Positions 27,140-40,370 of a stretch of DNA of 64,000 nucleotides are shown here, piece after piece (within the stretch, counting starts at the first letter, position 1; the number at the start of each line of letters is the position of its first letter). Position numbers and translations under genes: made by a program. This stretch comes from Latrodectus hesperus. Lineage: Eukaryota > Arthropoda > Arachnida > Araneae > Theridiidae. Location of the stretch: positions 130,114,181 through 130,178,180 of the forward strand of contig CM075850.1 in assembly GCA_037975125.1 (NCBI GenBank), in the 5' to 3' direction. The notes under the pieces are model-generated. The model was not told where the DNA came from and made no database searches. It saw nothing but the letters and a program-made list of their open reading frames with translations.

Positions 27140-28432
27140 ATGTCGGGCACCCTACACGGAGTGCCAGGTGCCCACTGGGAACTGTAATCTGGGAGCTTGA
27201 GCCTTAAGAGGTTCTCCAGAACGCACGACAAATTGTTTGAGAGACGAATGTTTTACAAAGGTGGGGCTTTCAAGCCTACAGTGATCTATACAGTAGACCA
27301 CTGTATCACAGTTCGGAATACAAATTTGAAATAATAGAATTAATTAGATAGGATCAAGTGAAACAGAAAAACAAATGTTAACAGGATCTAAATAAATTTA
27401 AGTAAGGATGGCTGAAATATTTACATAATTTACGAACAGAAATTGACTATAGTTAATGAAATTTAGAAGTTTATAAGAATGAAATGTAATTAGTTCTTTA
27501 CATGTCTTGAAATTTAGATATGTACAAAGTACTAGTAATTTTGAAAAACTGGTGATTAGTTTGTTTGTTACTTGAATTGAAAAATTTAGTTAATTTTCGA
27601 GATCTGTTGACTCTGCTTCTGAGTTATAAGATTCCTGTTGGTGAACAGCCAGGTCTTTACACATTTGGAGTCCTTTTTCATGGAGGAAAGTAATTATTTG
27701 TATTAATTTTTTTGTTCTGAACTTGTTCGTTGTGCAGAATTTTAGGAACTGGTAGTTGGTTTAAATAGATGATTTATTTATATGTAGATCTTTGGTTTGA
27801 GGACATTCTGTGATATAATGCAGTAGTGTACCAATGTGGCCACAGATGCAAGATGGATATCTGGATTTGTTAATTCTGTGGAAGTAGCTGGGGCAGGGCG
27901 CATGGTTTGTTAAGATACAATTTAAATAAGGATTGGAATATAGCACATCTGATGAAACTTTTGGTATTAGTCTTCTTGTATGGTGACCATTCGGCGAGTT
28001 GTTCCATAGAGATTGCCAGCTTTGCTCTATATAATTTTTAATTTTTGATTTCACACTGGCTCTGGACCACTTTAAAGGTTTCAACGGAAGAGTTGGATGG
28101 GTTGCTGCTTGTTTTGCCGCTTGATCAGCTGCCTCATTACCCGTGATTCCAGTATGTGCTCTTAACCAACTTAGTTGGATGTTCATATTCTGGTTGTGAA
28201 AAAGTAAATTTTGAGCGGATCTTATTATTGGAGATTTGTGTAACGGGTTATTTAAAGCCATTAGGGAAGATAAACAGTCTGTCCAAATTGTGACACTTTG
28301 TAGTTTATGCTGGATCGAATAAAGCAGTGATTCTTTTATTGCTAGGGCTTCTGCCTGGAAGACTGAATTATACTTGTGTAGTTTTATAAGATGTTGGAGG
28401 TGAGTGGCATTAAACTCATCATACCACCACAA
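27140..28432 (-). mobile_element. LINE 3' fragment: RNase H domain plus 3' region
   Basis: The minus-strand RNase H frame (27761-28432) is followed downstream, at lower coordinates, by a non-coding stretch holding the GCTTTCAAGCCTAC motif (about 27260) shared with two other loci. I take it as the element's 3' region. The 5' part of the LINE is missing: SINE-like sequence starts immediately beyond 28432. The lower boundary is approximate. Confidence 0.6.
27761..28432 (-). pseudogene. LINE RNase H domain, 5'-truncated
   Basis: An open frame of 223 residues. RNase H motifs are VFQAEALAIKE (catalytic Glu, about residue 26), TIWTDCLSSLMALN (Asp, about 51) and AHTGITGNEAADQAAKQA (Asp, about 99). 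The strand with the first catalytic Asp is missing, so the domain is incomplete. The C-terminus has the Cys/His cluster CICGHIGTLLHYITECP that ends many arthropod LINE polyproteins. This is a different family from the 8.3-13.8 kb LINE: its motifs and tail differ. No RT precedes it. Confidence 0.8.
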
Positions 28433-28439
28433 ACCCGTT

Positions 28440-29510
28440 TAAAGCGTGGATCACATTCATTTGAGAACAAAAAAATTTTAATCTGAAAAAGTAACGGTAT
28501 TTACAAAAGTTATATAAGCGATACATACTATTTACTTATAGTTTTTTACTCAAATAGGTCTTTAATACAGGTCATTTAAAAATAAATCATCCAAGGTGGG
28601 TAACAATTGAATATCCTCTTTAATTATCAAATTATTTTATATTGATACTTTCATACTTTTTCCAGTTCATTTCCAATCCGCAGCATATTACGAAAAATAG
28701 GAACACGCTTGATGATGTCCACGAAAATAATATTTCTTCATAAATAGGGAAAAGAAAGAAACATTTATATTTTTTTTAAAATTACATTATGAAAATAAAG
28801 TAAGAAAAAGGAGTCTCTTTCATTTGATTAAATTTTTCTGTGCTACTATTACTCATAACGGTTACTCATGAACGACAATTTCTAAAGAGAGATAGAGATA
28901 TGCGCCACACAGCGTTCCTGAAATGAGCAAAGCTCCGGAATAGGATAAGGCATTACACAAATAACTTTACATAAAAGTCAAATCAGTGTTGGTAACTAAC
29001 TATTTAAATTGATTGCAAGCTTTGAAATCAAAAATTCAAAGTGACATATATATATCTTATGAAATTTTTGCATTTTGTTGAAAATTGTGGCTTTAATTAT
29101 AATATCAGAAAAAAACATATAACTAAGGCATTCTTTATAAATCCATCGTGATTTGAAAATTCTGTGATTTTTTTTCTATGATTAAAACATACATTTTCAT
29201 TTTCGTACGATTGCTTAAAGTAAAATCATCAAGCCCTCCTTTTTGTATTACAAAACAATAACAAGAAATTTTTATCTCTAATTTATAATTTTTGGTTTTA
29301 ACAACATGGAGGGCTTTTAATTCATCTAAGGAAAATGTTCATTTCTAACAAAGTTGAAGTTGAAAATGAAAATTTCAGTTTGTATTTTCAACTGAAAATA
29401 CGACATTCGATATCTACATATGCAGATGTGGAACCTCTAAAACAAAATAAATTTACTTGGTACCAATATTGAAAAATCCTGCTTAAGTATCCCATTTTAT
29501 AAAAAATAAA
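28440..29510. other. AT-rich intergenic DNA
   Basis: Apart from the short SINE match at about 28425-28460, nothing supported. Confidence 0.55.
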
Positions 29511-29514
29511 ATCA

Positions 29515-29574
29515 TATATATATATAAAATCATATATATAATATAAAATCATATATATAACAAAAAATAAAATC

Positions 29575-29610
<36 letters not shown>
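29515..29610. repeat. Interrupted (TA)n / AAAATCATATATATA repeat
   Basis: Four copies of an AAAATCATATATATA-like unit run into a pure TA tract at 29585-29610. The minus-strand frame through it is low-complexity. Confidence 0.85.
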
Positions 29611-29614
<4 letters not shown>

Positions 29615-29619
29615 AATGG

Positions 29620-31900
29620 ATTTTAAGAGTTTTGGGTTAAAATAAGCTATAATAATATAGTTAGAGAGTGTGTGTTGTGAGAGAGACTGAGTTTTCATTT
29701 AACTAAAGGCGTATTTTCAAAAACGTCGCGAAATAAATTGCTCTGAGATTGATTTTAAATTTGCAAAATTCACTTTAAGAAGAAAAAATCCCAGACATAA
29801 AGTTATTATATCCACAGAAATTGAAATGATTATTTTTAGTTGAAATTATTTTCCATCGTAGAATGAAACTACTTTTCCAAAGTTGCATGTGTATCTTGAA
29901 ATTCAATTTTCTTTAAGAATGAACATATTCTCTGTTGGTTCATGTTTTCCTGTTGGATTTAGCAATGATTTTAGAAATTTATATCTCTACATCTTTTATA
30001 CGTTAAAAATTCAGCTGGTTCTGAAATGTATCGATATTTTGTTCAATATTAATCAGTGGCACTGAATAAAACTTCTGAATATATTTCATCTCGTTTTCAT
30101 TTAACAGTTCTCTGAATGTTATCATATTTTCCAACCAAATTCTCATCATCTAATATAGGCAATTTTCCATGATGTGTGATATGGCCAGATGGAGGAAAGT
30201 ACAATTCTCGTGACTGAAAAAGTGAGGGTTTTATACCTGACTCAGTTCAAGAATAGTCATATTGTAAACACCTATCTATGTTAAAAATTCTGCAGGACAT
30301 AATGTCTCTTAATTGGTTTGGCTTGATGCGAAGGTTACAAACTCATGTGTCAACCTCGTCACTTGACTGTGGTTATAAATTACAGGGTGTTGGCTATATT
30401 TACCATCTTCTCATGCGACAAATATCAGCAACCGGAAATGTATCGCAAACAAATAAAAAATGCAAATGTTGTGGTGAAATGTCTGAGTAAGTATGACTCA
30501 TTTTCTCATTGCAAATATTAAAAAAATTAATTAATAGAAAAACTATTTCAATAAATCATTAAAAATTAAACTGCTAAAATTTTAATGTGCTGCTCATTGC
30601 TTTGAACTTAAAATATACCATTAAAGATTCGATTGTGTGAGTAGAGATAGTTGATTTACTGCCTGATTCTCATAATTTTGAATCACGGTCAAACGGTAAG
30701 AACAAAACTTGAAATTGATTCCATTTAACGTATGTGGTGAGATATAAATATTAAAAAAGACATTTTAATAGATGTCTCTGATTGGATTGAAGAAATCTTT
30801 TAAATACATTATGATAATGGGGCACATTGACAATAGAAGAAATACCAAGATCTTCCGAGCAAAAGGTTTTAGATTTGATCTCATATCATAAACTTGAATG
30901 ATGGAAGACTGATGTTGACTTTATTTGCATGCATATTTGTTACTGTAAGTATCTGTTACTGTGATATCTGTTACTATATATCTCTTAATGTGATATTTTA
31001 GGGTCCAATAGAAAATTTTCGTTTTAAGAAATGCAAATATTCGAGTTTTCTTCTTATTTGAATTAATAATATTGCTAATAGAAATAGAAATAATTGTACT
31101 TATCACAAACTGAATGTTTCTATGATGCCCGGACATTTATGAATTTCCAACTCTTGGCATTACAAGAATTAAAATTTGATCTATTTTTAGTGAGTCATTC
31201 AGTGGTTATATAATTCTTCTATACTAAAGCCCCTTTTGCAGAAAAGACTAAAGTAATAAAACATCTGAAGGATAAAGGAAACTCTTCCTTTAAGCTGAAC
31301 CCTGAAAAACTAACACAGAAATAAAGAGAACCAATAATCTCACTAGGAGAAACTAAAATGACTTGTGTAATTGTTGTTTCTCATCCCCGTGACCATCAGT
31401 TCTAAATCATGTCCATAAGTTCATTCACCCTGAAAAATCCAGTACTGATAGAGGGTTTTGAACCAGGTATTGCCTAGTAAGTCTCAGACAAGATAAAATG
31501 TGACCAGAGAATACTTGTGAAGAAGAGCACTTAGTGTAGATTTCTAAGTGTTTATATTGCCACCAACAAAAGTCATTGATGACAGGTGACCACTAATGAA
31601 ACTGGTAAGAGTAATTTGATATCGTGTAGTGCTGTCCAGAGCCAAGGAGCGGCCTGCTCTGGTCTGGGTGAATTATTCATGGATTGGGTAAGGGGTAGCT
31701 TCTATGGTCAGAAACCTGGATCACTGCTAGTGGAAGACTGACTTGGCTCCGGGTCCTTCAGACTTAAGCTGGACATATGGAATAGCTTTTATGCTTTGGG
31801 TTGCTCTACCAAGTGAATACACCCTTTACGTATATCACCCACTCAGTCCAGTAGCACAGCCTTGCCACCATGAAGCAATCTTTAGGACATGAGGGGGCTT
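29620..31900. other. Intergenic DNA, partly repeat-derived
   Basis: Mostly AT-rich and empty. The stretch about 31620-31900 is less AT-rich and directly precedes a decayed LINE RT in the same orientation, so it may be part of that element. The frame at 30278-30490 is not recognised. Confidence 0.45.
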
Positions 31901-31903
31901 GTG

Positions 31904-32985
31904 TAGTAAACTTGATGGTCAAAATCCTAGTATAAAATTATGGAACATGATCAAGCAGGTTAGTAATAAGCAACCTCAACACGAGACTTGCAACTACATT
32001 ACTGATGATCGTGGACAGGTTGTCTCCAATGACAAGTTTTCTACAAATAACTTGGGTCGTTATTACTAGAAGACAAGTAAAAATACTTGCATCTGAAGAA
32101 AACATTCGAGAATAAAGCCAGGCGTGTTATTCATGGTTACCCAAGCGGCATTTGTAATGAAGAACTTTTAAGTAATGCTTACGCTGGAGGAAATGGATAT
32201 TGCCTTTAAAACCTCTATACCTCCTGGACACAATAATATTCATGGTAAAATGATTTAAAATATTAGTCATTGAAAAAGAGATTCTTAGAAAGTTTCCATG
32301 CTGCGTAGAAGCTATTTAGATTCCTTCGTGGTTTGAAATGTTGTCTTATAATCCCACTTAGGAAACCTAATAAAACAATCACTCATCTGACAGTTTTAGT
32401 CCTGTTGCATGAAAAGCGTCTCTTGTAAATTACTGAAATAATTATTTTGCAGCGGTTAACATTTTATTTGGACTCCATTGGCTTAATTCCACATGCACAA
32501 AAGGGTTCTTGAAGAGAGCTACTTAGCGATAGATAAAAGTTTACAATTTGGGAAGAGATTCAAAGCGTCTCAAAATTTGCAATCCACATGTCAGCGGTGC
32601 TAGCCTATTTAGATTTAACAAACGCCTTTGGCAATATCTGGTGTAACAATCTACTTATTAAGCCTTTTGGAAACTTCAAGATTCATGGGGCAGCCTTTGC
32701 CTGGATCAATGATTTTCCAAGGGTCAAATCAATTTTTTTGTTAACTCTAATGATCTGGGGAGTTTGAAATGAGCCGGAGTTTGCCTCAAGGTTCTGCTCA
32801 CTTTCCTTTTCGTTGCATTTGTCTGAGATGGAAGCTGTTAGAGGTCATTATTGTGACACGGGTTTACTTGATGATGGTTGGTTGGGTTTTATGGCGCAAG
32901 GTCTAAAATTGGACATGCTGCGCCAATTGCTGATGACATACCGATATGAAAATCTCGTCCAAATATTGGACCGGTTGAAAATTAT
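31904..32985 (+). pseudogene. Decayed LINE reverse transcriptase
   Basis: Many short plus-strand segments in shifting frames follow an RT: SIKLWNMIKQVSNKQPQ (about 31930), ITDDRGQVVSNDKFSTNN (about 32005), PPGHNNIHGKMI (about 32225), a CCLIIPLRKPNK-like segment (about 32345), LAYLDLTNAFGNIWCNNLL (motif A with its Asp, about 32605-32660), GAAFAWI (about 32690) and possibly LADDI (motif C, about 32928-32942). A fragment of another LINE's 3' end (32874-32926) interrupts it just before motif C. It has too many stops to be functional and is much older than the 8.3-kb LINE. Confidence 0.68.
32874..32926 (-). mobile_element. Short 3'-end fragment of the I-type LINE family
   Basis: GGTTGGTTGGGTTTTATGGC, then GGACATGCTGCGCC, matches the 3' terminus of the element at 8303-8357 in the same orientation, including the 32-bp hairpin (32893-32924). 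This is what an extremely 5'-truncated LINE insertion looks like; a SINE borrowing that tail is also possible. Confidence 0.6.
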
Positions 32986-32999
32986 GTTTTTCTCATAAT

Positions 33000-35900
33000 T
33001 TTTATCGTGTAAGTATCTGCTACTCAACATAAAATTCAATTCAACATTTCCTTATCTTGTCATTTTCACAACGAATCAAAAACTTCATAACTAGAATCCG
33101 TATAAAACAATGCTACGTTTTCCTTACACAAAACATCATAGTTATTTGGGATAATTACTTGATTCAGAGTTGTTAAATACTAAGCACGTTTAAAATTGTA
33201 ATATCTTGTGCTTAAAAACATTAAATATTCTCAAATATATTTCTAGAAATGACTGCAGGTCAAATTAATGTAATACAGAGTCAACCTATACCTTTCTGAT
33301 AAGATCAAGAAAAAACAGAGGCTTGTTTCTGTGCTGTATCACCAATTTGTCAACACTTAAGAGTTTTCAATTAAGTGCTGCGCCTACTTGATTGCTGGCC
33401 TACAAAATAGATGCCCAGTTGCGAATATTCTTTTCGAATCTTCTTCTGTTCTAGTCCTGCTGAAAAGGCTTTTATCTTGCAATGACATATAATGATTTAT
33501 AAAGAATCCTTTTGACTTTAATTGTTTTAACATCACGTACCTTGACATTTACTTAAAAGTCAAATCTACCATGGCTTCACCTTGGGGTTCTCCCCTACTT
33601 ATGACAGACATAATGACAAGAGGCCAGAGAGTGCTTTCATTTTTAAGAGTAGTCGTGTACAACAGACAGCTTTATTAAGATTCATAAATAGAATGGAATA
33701 AGGAAGCAATATTTTTCTCATGTATAAGAAATACAATATCACGCATTTTACTCATGACTATCTACTTTCTTGTTTAGGACTTGAAAAAAAAGGACTTTTT
33801 GAAGTCCGCTATTTCGCTTAGACTTTTTATCAGTTAAAAGTTCCATGGTTCTGATTTAGCCAGATCGCTCAAGCCACATAGAATAAGAAACAACAACAGA
33901 TTATATTTTGAAGGCTAAAAATGTTGGTGAAATTTATTTTGTTTAAGAGAATTTTTATTAATATTCTGCTTTCTTTACAAAAAAGAAATCATATTTAATG
34001 AATATTTCTCAACGTTTTTACTATAAAAATAAATTTTTAAAAAGCCTATTTTTAAGCTTGTGCTGAAAACAATACATATTCATCCCAAAGATAAATATTT
34101 TTTAAAGTTCTGTTCACGTAGTTTTCTTTATCAGTTCAGTTTTATTTTTTCAAATTGTCTTATTTCATTACATTGTGATTTATTTTGTATAATTTGAATT
34201 TACCAATGATCAAAATCCATTAGTTTTTCTGGTTCTAATTCATAAGAAATTTCTTTCAAAACAGAATTTCTTTTCCAATAAGACTAACTGATTCGTATTG
34301 CGTCAAATTGGAAGGCTTACGCATTAATATTTTACAAATAATCTTGGGGATTAAATTTTATATTTCAAAAGAAATTTTAAATTAAATAAGTATGTTTTAC
34401 ATGTTACAATAGAATAAGGAAACTTATTTAAATAAACAATAAGATCATTTATTCATTTAAATTGAAATATTAATGATTGTTTTAGTTTAATAATATTAAG
34501 CACTTAATACTGATATTTAAAAGCATTTTAAAAACAAGTTATTCACAATTTTGATTCAATAAAGCGATTCACAACAAATTAAATCCGATTTCTACAGATT
34601 TTTAATTTCATTTAATTTCGTATCAATACTTCTTTAATATTAGCGGCGATCACATTAGTAATTAATATTTGCATGTTTACTTTAATAAAATATGATTAGT
34701 AAACAGACCTATTTATTTGAATTAAAATTTATGTTAATAAATCTTTGTACACAAAATATTTTGTTTTCAAAATACACAATTGCTCTTTCTTCTATTTTTG
34801 TTAAGTTTATGTATTTAGCACAAAATTGTTGGCATTATTTTCCTTAAAAATGTAATTTTTAAAAGAGGTATTTAATATGAACATTCGAAGCAATATATTG
34901 AAAATAAGCAAACAAATGCATGAGGAAATAATCAGTTTCGTCCCTTAATACTATATCACTTTGTATTCAAAATTTTAATTAATTTTGCCCAATTTAATTT
35001 TATTTGTATTGGAAAGGATTAAGATATATTTATTAATCCTTGTGCACTGAATTAAATAAAATTTATGATTTAAATAACTCTAAAAAGAACACTATAGTAA
35101 TATTCATTGATTCCGTTGAAGCATTTTAAAAGATCAAAGTTGGCCCTTCATTTCCTTGTGTAATAGGACATTTTTATGAAACGATTATTAATAATTGTTT
35201 GCCTCCAATGTCTATTATACTGCGTTAATAATCATGAATATTAATTCTTAACTGTGATTTCTATTTTTATGTATTTAAGTTTATTCTTTTCTATAATATA
35301 TTTCTATTGGTATAGCAAAACAAAATTAGTTTTACTAAATTCAAAACAATCCTTTTTTAAAAATGCTTAAAACTTATTTATAGCATAGAAACAGTTTTTG
35401 ATGCAAAATGTATGCATGATTACTAAAAACGTGGTTTAACTTGTACATAGTAAAATTAGTCATAGTCAAAACTTGTACACAGTAAAATTCTAATATAACT
35501 TACATTAAAATTAAGTCCAAAATAACACCTTTTCACATCTTTCTCACATAATTTTCATGTATGTGCGTATAATAATTTCGAAAATAGCTTTTTTCAAAAA
35601 AATATGAATAATTAAGGCTAATCCTATTGCTTCCTAAATTGTACAAAATAGTAATGAACAATTAATCATCTCTGAAAATTAATTAAAATATATTACTTGT
35701 TTCTTACATTTCTGGTTTTATGCAGCTAATTTTTTGTTCAGATTAACTGTCTTCATAATTAATTTTCCCCAAATTATGACTTATAAAAGGCATCTCAAAT
35801 TTTTTAACTTTTTTTGGTATTTTCCAAACGTACTAAATACGAATTCTGTAAATTTGGTAAGCTTGAATGTGATAAGCTTGAAAAAAAAGGTAAGATCCTT

Positions 35901-36840
35901 TTCTTTGTGTAAATTTAAAAGAAAATATTTTTTTCATTTAATCATATGTAGATTTTTCAAATTGCCTAATTAATAAGTTTTTGAATTAATTTTTTCAATA
36001 CATCTTATATTTTATGTCTTCAACTCATATTTAAGCTCTCAATTTCTAATTTAAGTTAATTTTTTTAGCATTAATTTTCCACATCTACGAAATTTTGCAT
36101 GGCTACTTTTTTTAGCTCCTATTCCACAATTTTCATTTCTATCTCTTCATGGCTTATATTTGAAATTTAAAAAAATAAAATATATATATATTCATATAAG
36201 TTAGGTCTAAATGGTATGAAAATCTAAATTGTGTTATAAATCAATAGTTCCTTCACTTAATTTTTATAATGTGTATTACCAGTTGAACATTCATACATTT
36301 GTATACATGCTTGTATATTTTAATTTGTATACTATTTAAAATTGCTATTTATCTTTGGCAAATCCTGATAAGAATGTATGCAATCCACAAATATAAAGTA
36401 TAACTAGAACCAAATCAATTAGTCATATTGAGTTATTGCTGTAATTTCTAAATAAATGCGTTAAGATATGCCTTAAAATATGAATTCTAACTTTTAAAAA
36501 CTAATGAGATATATTAAAATATTTTATATTTAAGAATGATATACCCTGTGCGGCATTATTGAATATAGAGTCTGCTGAATCTGCTGAATTATTTTTAGAG
36601 CTAAATCTGAAGACTTATTTTTACATACAATTTTATCTATAAGTAATTTTAATTTACAAAATTATTTAATGAACAAAAGCATATTATTTTTGTAAACTTT
36701 TACTCCACATGAAAGATTTTACCAAATTTACTATCAAATAAAATTCAATTTTGTATAAAACATACAAGATAAAAAAAGAAATTTCTTGCTGTTTTTAATG
36801 ACTCAAGAGAATATGTTATCAGAAAGTCTAACGTATTGAT
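33000..36840. other. AT-rich intergenic DNA
   Basis: Nearly 4 kb with no supported gene, RNA or clear repeat. The frame at 35734-35973 is Phe/Lys/Asn-rich low-complexity and unrecognised. Confidence 0.6.
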
Positions 36841-36849
36841 AGTCCTTCA

Positions 36850-37213
36850 AATAATGTCACCATGGGCTCGCATCACCTTCTGCAAATATGTCTACAATTG
36901 CCCAATCTCCTTGCAGTAAAACTGGGGGGCTTTGGAAATCAAAGAAGCCCATAGGTGTTTGGCTGTAGTCTGCTACATTGGCGAAACATTTTCCTCGAAG
37001 ATGACTGTCCCGAGGATGGAAAAAGGGGTAATATGATGGTGCAAGGTCATGTAAGTAAGGAAGATGGAAAAACATCTCGCAATATTTAATATGTATGATA
37101 AACTTGGCCACCCACACGACATACAGACTCGTGCTATAGGTCAAGAACAGTACACCTAGGCGATCAATCAGTGCTGGTTCCTTCTGTTGCAATGCCTTTA
37201 GCAAAACTTCCAA
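36850..37213 (-). pseudogene. Mariner-like transposase C-terminal remnant
   Basis: On the minus strand ALQQKEPALIDRLGVLF (from 37195) is followed by a stretch where the catalytic HDN motif should be but is degraded. Then come HDLAPSYYPFF (SPDLAPSDYHLF-like; the catalytic third Asp reads Tyr) and HLRGKCFANVAD. The remainder shifts frame. Both visible catalytic positions are lost. Confidence 0.7.
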
Positions 37214-37219
37214 TTACTG

Positions 37220-38319
37220 TGACTACTGGTCCGCAATGACCGTTATCTAGTTGGTATTAGCTAATAGTGAACCTCTTGAAGAATGGCCAAAATGACACAA
37301 ACCACTATTTTTCGTGGGTCAATAAGTAGGCTTTCCCTAAGTGGGTCCTGGGGTTACAACCAATGTTTAGAACGCATGGGATGTCATACTGGACCCACTT
37401 TTCTTGATTGGTCAGCCCTGTTTTGAATATAAATATGTTACGGTGGCAAGAAAGTAACGCTAAGCAGGTTGACATTCATTTTACTAATGGCATTCAAACA
37501 GCATGTGAGGAAACCAATTGCTTTTAGCCAGTATTTACATAAAAACCATTTCACCCGAAAAATTAAATTGTCTGGCAAATTAACCATAAGATTGAATAAT
37601 GTCCTACTCAATGTCTACCTGCAGGGATTCATCATCCGACGCCGGTAGTCATCAAATCCGAGCTTCACTAGAGAAAGAAAAATCTTCCGATATGAATTTG
37701 TAAAACCAATGATTTGCAGAACATTCATTCCGAGCACAATCCTCAAACACTGGGACGCACATTTTAGAGATATCTCGCCAGGTTTGCCGGAGAACAATAC
37801 ATCGATACACATATTGTGTCGTTTATTGAAAGTTTTATTGAAAGTATTGTGTGGCTTATATTGAAATTTTTATTGCAGCCTATATTTCATTTGAGTAATC
37901 ATATAATTAATCTTAAAATTTTTAATAAGCTGTTTTTCATTCACGGAAGTTATGATGATAATCCTCTAGTACAATATCCGCCCGATCTAATGCAATCGCT
38001 TATGGCACATGAGACCTCAGAAGCGACGTACGACTACCATCTCCACAACAGGGTGAAAGATAATTTTGAACTGTTTTAAATAAAAATATGCCTTTTACAA
38101 TAGTAAAATCTTTCGAGATACCTATAACTATTATTTCAAAATGTGTCGCTTAAAAATTTGCTTTCCCTCGATTAAATTCATAATAAATTCATATTAAATT
38201 AGAAAACATTATTATACATAAATTGTTTAATTTCACTGATGTAATAAATTTAATACATGGTTGCGGGGACGAGTTACCTAAGAAATTGATTTTAAGCGGA
38301 GACATGTGATATGAAATAT
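37220..38319. other. Intergenic DNA
   Basis: No supported gene. The frames at 37615-37812 (minus) and 37816-38079 (plus) have no recognisable similarity. Confidence 0.5.
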
Positions 38320-38436
38320 CATATATGCTGTGGGGAAATAATTTTTTCGTACTGAATTGAAAAAAGAGAAGCCTTTTCATATATGCTGTGGGGAAATAAT
38401 TTTTTCGTACTGAATTGAAAAAAAAGAAGCCTTTTC
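38320..38436. repeat. Two-copy tandem duplication, 58-bp period
   Basis: CATATATGCTGTGGGGAAAT begins at 38320 and again at 38378, and both copies end in AAGCCTTTTC. It directly abuts the decayed left edge of the tRNA array. Confidence 0.9.
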
Positions 38437-38596
38437 AAGTGAAATATTTCGATATACGTGTTACCACGACGTCAAAGATTCTCGCTTAAAATTTTGCTTC
38501 AACATCCATTGCTTTTGTAATTATTTAACAAATCTTTTTATTTTGTATACAAATTCTCTTGTTTTAACAACGGATTTTGCGAAGGATTTCACGTGC

Positions 38597-38676
38597 ATGC
38601 ATAATCGTGTGGTCTGAACACATGAGGTTAGACACCATTTTCATCGCAGACGTGGGTTTGAATCCCACCACTGACA
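38597..38676 (+). pseudogene. tRNA-Leu remnant, left array edge
   Basis: Only the T arm (GTGGGTTTGAATCCCAC) and a degraded acceptor 3' side (CTGACA) are recognisable; A box and anticodon arm are lost. Confidence 0.6.
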
Positions 38677-38884
38677 AGTAAGAAAAATTCGCTTAAATTG
38701 CATTTCATTGAAAACCAAACTTTTTCAGAGTAAAATATTTCGAGACACGTACTACTGAGTCCCAAAAGCATTTCACTTTTAACATTTGCTTCAGTAACCA
38801 TTGCTTCCATAGCTAGTTAAAAATTCTTTTTATTTTACATAAATTGCTTAGTTGTAATATTTGTTCTTGCTAAGATATTTTGGT

Positions 38885-38966
38885 GGCAGCGTGTCCAAGG
38901 GGTCTAAGGCGTTGGTTTAAGAATCCTATCGCCAAGGAGACGTGGGTTTGAATCCCACCACTGCCA
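38885..38966 (+). pseudogene. Diverged tRNA-Leu(AAG)-like copy
   Basis: Starts GGCAGCG; D arm TCCAAGGGG; anticodon region TTGGT-TTAAGAA-TCCTA has two stem mismatches; B box GGTTTGAATCC. No TTTT follows. Near twin at 44608. Confidence 0.65.
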
Positions 38967-39169
38967 ATTACGACATAAACATATAGCCTGTTGTATATAA
39001 AAGGCATCCCTTTGCAGAGTAAAATATTTCAAGACACGAACTCGTGCGACTTATAACCGTTTCACAATAATATTTGTTCCCGCATGAAATGCTTTCGTAG
39101 ATATTTAAAAATTCATTCATTTTACAGAAATTGTTTAGTTGTAATTAAGGTTCTTGCAACTGTTCACAT

Positions 39170-39251
39170 GGTAGCGTGGCCGAGCGGTCTAAGGCGCTGG
39201 TTTAAGGCACCAGTCTCCTCTGAGGCGTGGTTTTGAATCCCACCGCTGCCA
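39170..39251 (+). tRNA. tRNA-Leu(AAG), weakened T arm
   Basis: Variable arm TCTCCTCTGAGGC; T arm GTGGTTTTGAATCCCAC with one mismatch and a poorer B box. Possibly inactive. Paired by segmental duplication with 44887. Confidence 0.65.
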
Positions 39252-39433
39252 ATAACGTCTTTAACTTTTAGCCTGTGGAAATAAAAAGAAGCAATTTGCA
39301 GAGTAGAGAATTTCAAAACACGCATTCCTGAAAGTTAAAAGCTTTTCACAATGCTTTCGTAGATATTTAAAAATTCATTTATTTTACATAAATTGTTTAG
39401 TTGTAATAAAGGTTCTTGCAAACATGTTCACGT

Positions 39434-39515
39434 GGTAGCGTGGCCGAGCGGTCTAAGGCGCTGGTTTAAGGCACCAGTCTCCTCGGAGGCGTGGGTTCGA
39501 ATCCCACCGCTGCCA
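39434..39515 (+). tRNA. tRNA-Leu(AAG)
   Basis: Consensus throughout; cloverleaf fully paired. Confidence 0.93.
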
Positions 39516-39697
39516 ATAACGTCTTTAACTTTTAGCCTGTGGAAATAAAAAGCAGCAATTTGCAGAGTAGAGTATTTCAAAACACGCATTCCTGAAAGTT
39601 AAAAGCTTTTCACAATGCTTTCGTAGATATTTAAAAATTCATTTATTTTACATAAATTGTTTAGTTGTAATAAAGGTTCTTGCAAACATGTTCACAT

Positions 39698-39779
39698 GGT
39701 AGCGTGGCCGAGTGGTCTAAGGCGCTGGTTTTAGGCACCAGTCTCCTCGGAGGCGTGGGTTCGAATCCCACCGCTGCCA
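39698..39779 (+). tRNA. tRNA-Leu(TAG)
   Basis: Anticodon loop TTTAGGC; D loop GAGTGG. The spacer after it lacks the usual TTTT (TTTAACCTGTGG). Confidence 0.88.
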
Positions 39780-40024
39780 ATAACGTCTTTAACCTGTGGA
39801 AATAAAAAGCACATATATTAGCCTGTGGAAAAAAGCACATATATTAGCCTGTAAATAATTAGCCTGTGGAAATAAAAAGCAGCAATTTGCAGAGTAGAGT
39901 ATTTTTTAACATGCATTCCTGAAAGTTAAAAGCTTTTCTCAATGATTTCGTAGATATTTAAAAATTCATTTATTTTACATAAATTGTTTAGTTGTAATAA
40001 AGGTTCTTGCAAACATGTTCACAT

Positions 40025-40106
40025 GGTAGCGTGGCCGAGCTGTCTAAGGCACTGGTTTAAGGCACCAGTCTCCTCGGAGGCGTGGGTTCGAATTCCACCG
40101 CTGCCA
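40025..40106 (+). tRNA. tRNA-Leu(AAG), variant
   Basis: D loop GAGCTGT (one G of the GG pair lost); T stem GTGGG/TCCAC with one mismatch. Confidence 0.72.
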
Positions 40107-40288
40107 ATAACGTCTTTAACTTTTAGCCTGTGGAAATAAAAAGCAGCAATTTGCAGAGTAGAGTATTTCAAAACACGCATTCCTGAAAGTTAAAAGCTTT
40201 TCACAATGCTTTCGTAGATATTTAAAAATTCATTTATTTTACATAAAATGTTTAGTTGTAATAAAGGTTCTTGCAAACATGTTCACAT

Positions 40289-40370
40289 GGTAGCGTGGCC
40301 GAGCGGTCTAAGGCGCTGGTTTAAGGCACCAGTCTCCTCGGAGGCGTGGGTTCGAATCCCACCGCTGCCA
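40289..40370 (+). tRNA. tRNA-Leu(AAG)
   Basis: Consensus throughout. Confidence 0.93.

Noticed and set aside
37615..38079. Paired frames 37615-37812 (minus) and 37816-38079 (plus)
   Set aside because: No similarity, biased composition, and no promoter or splice signal; likely chance frames.
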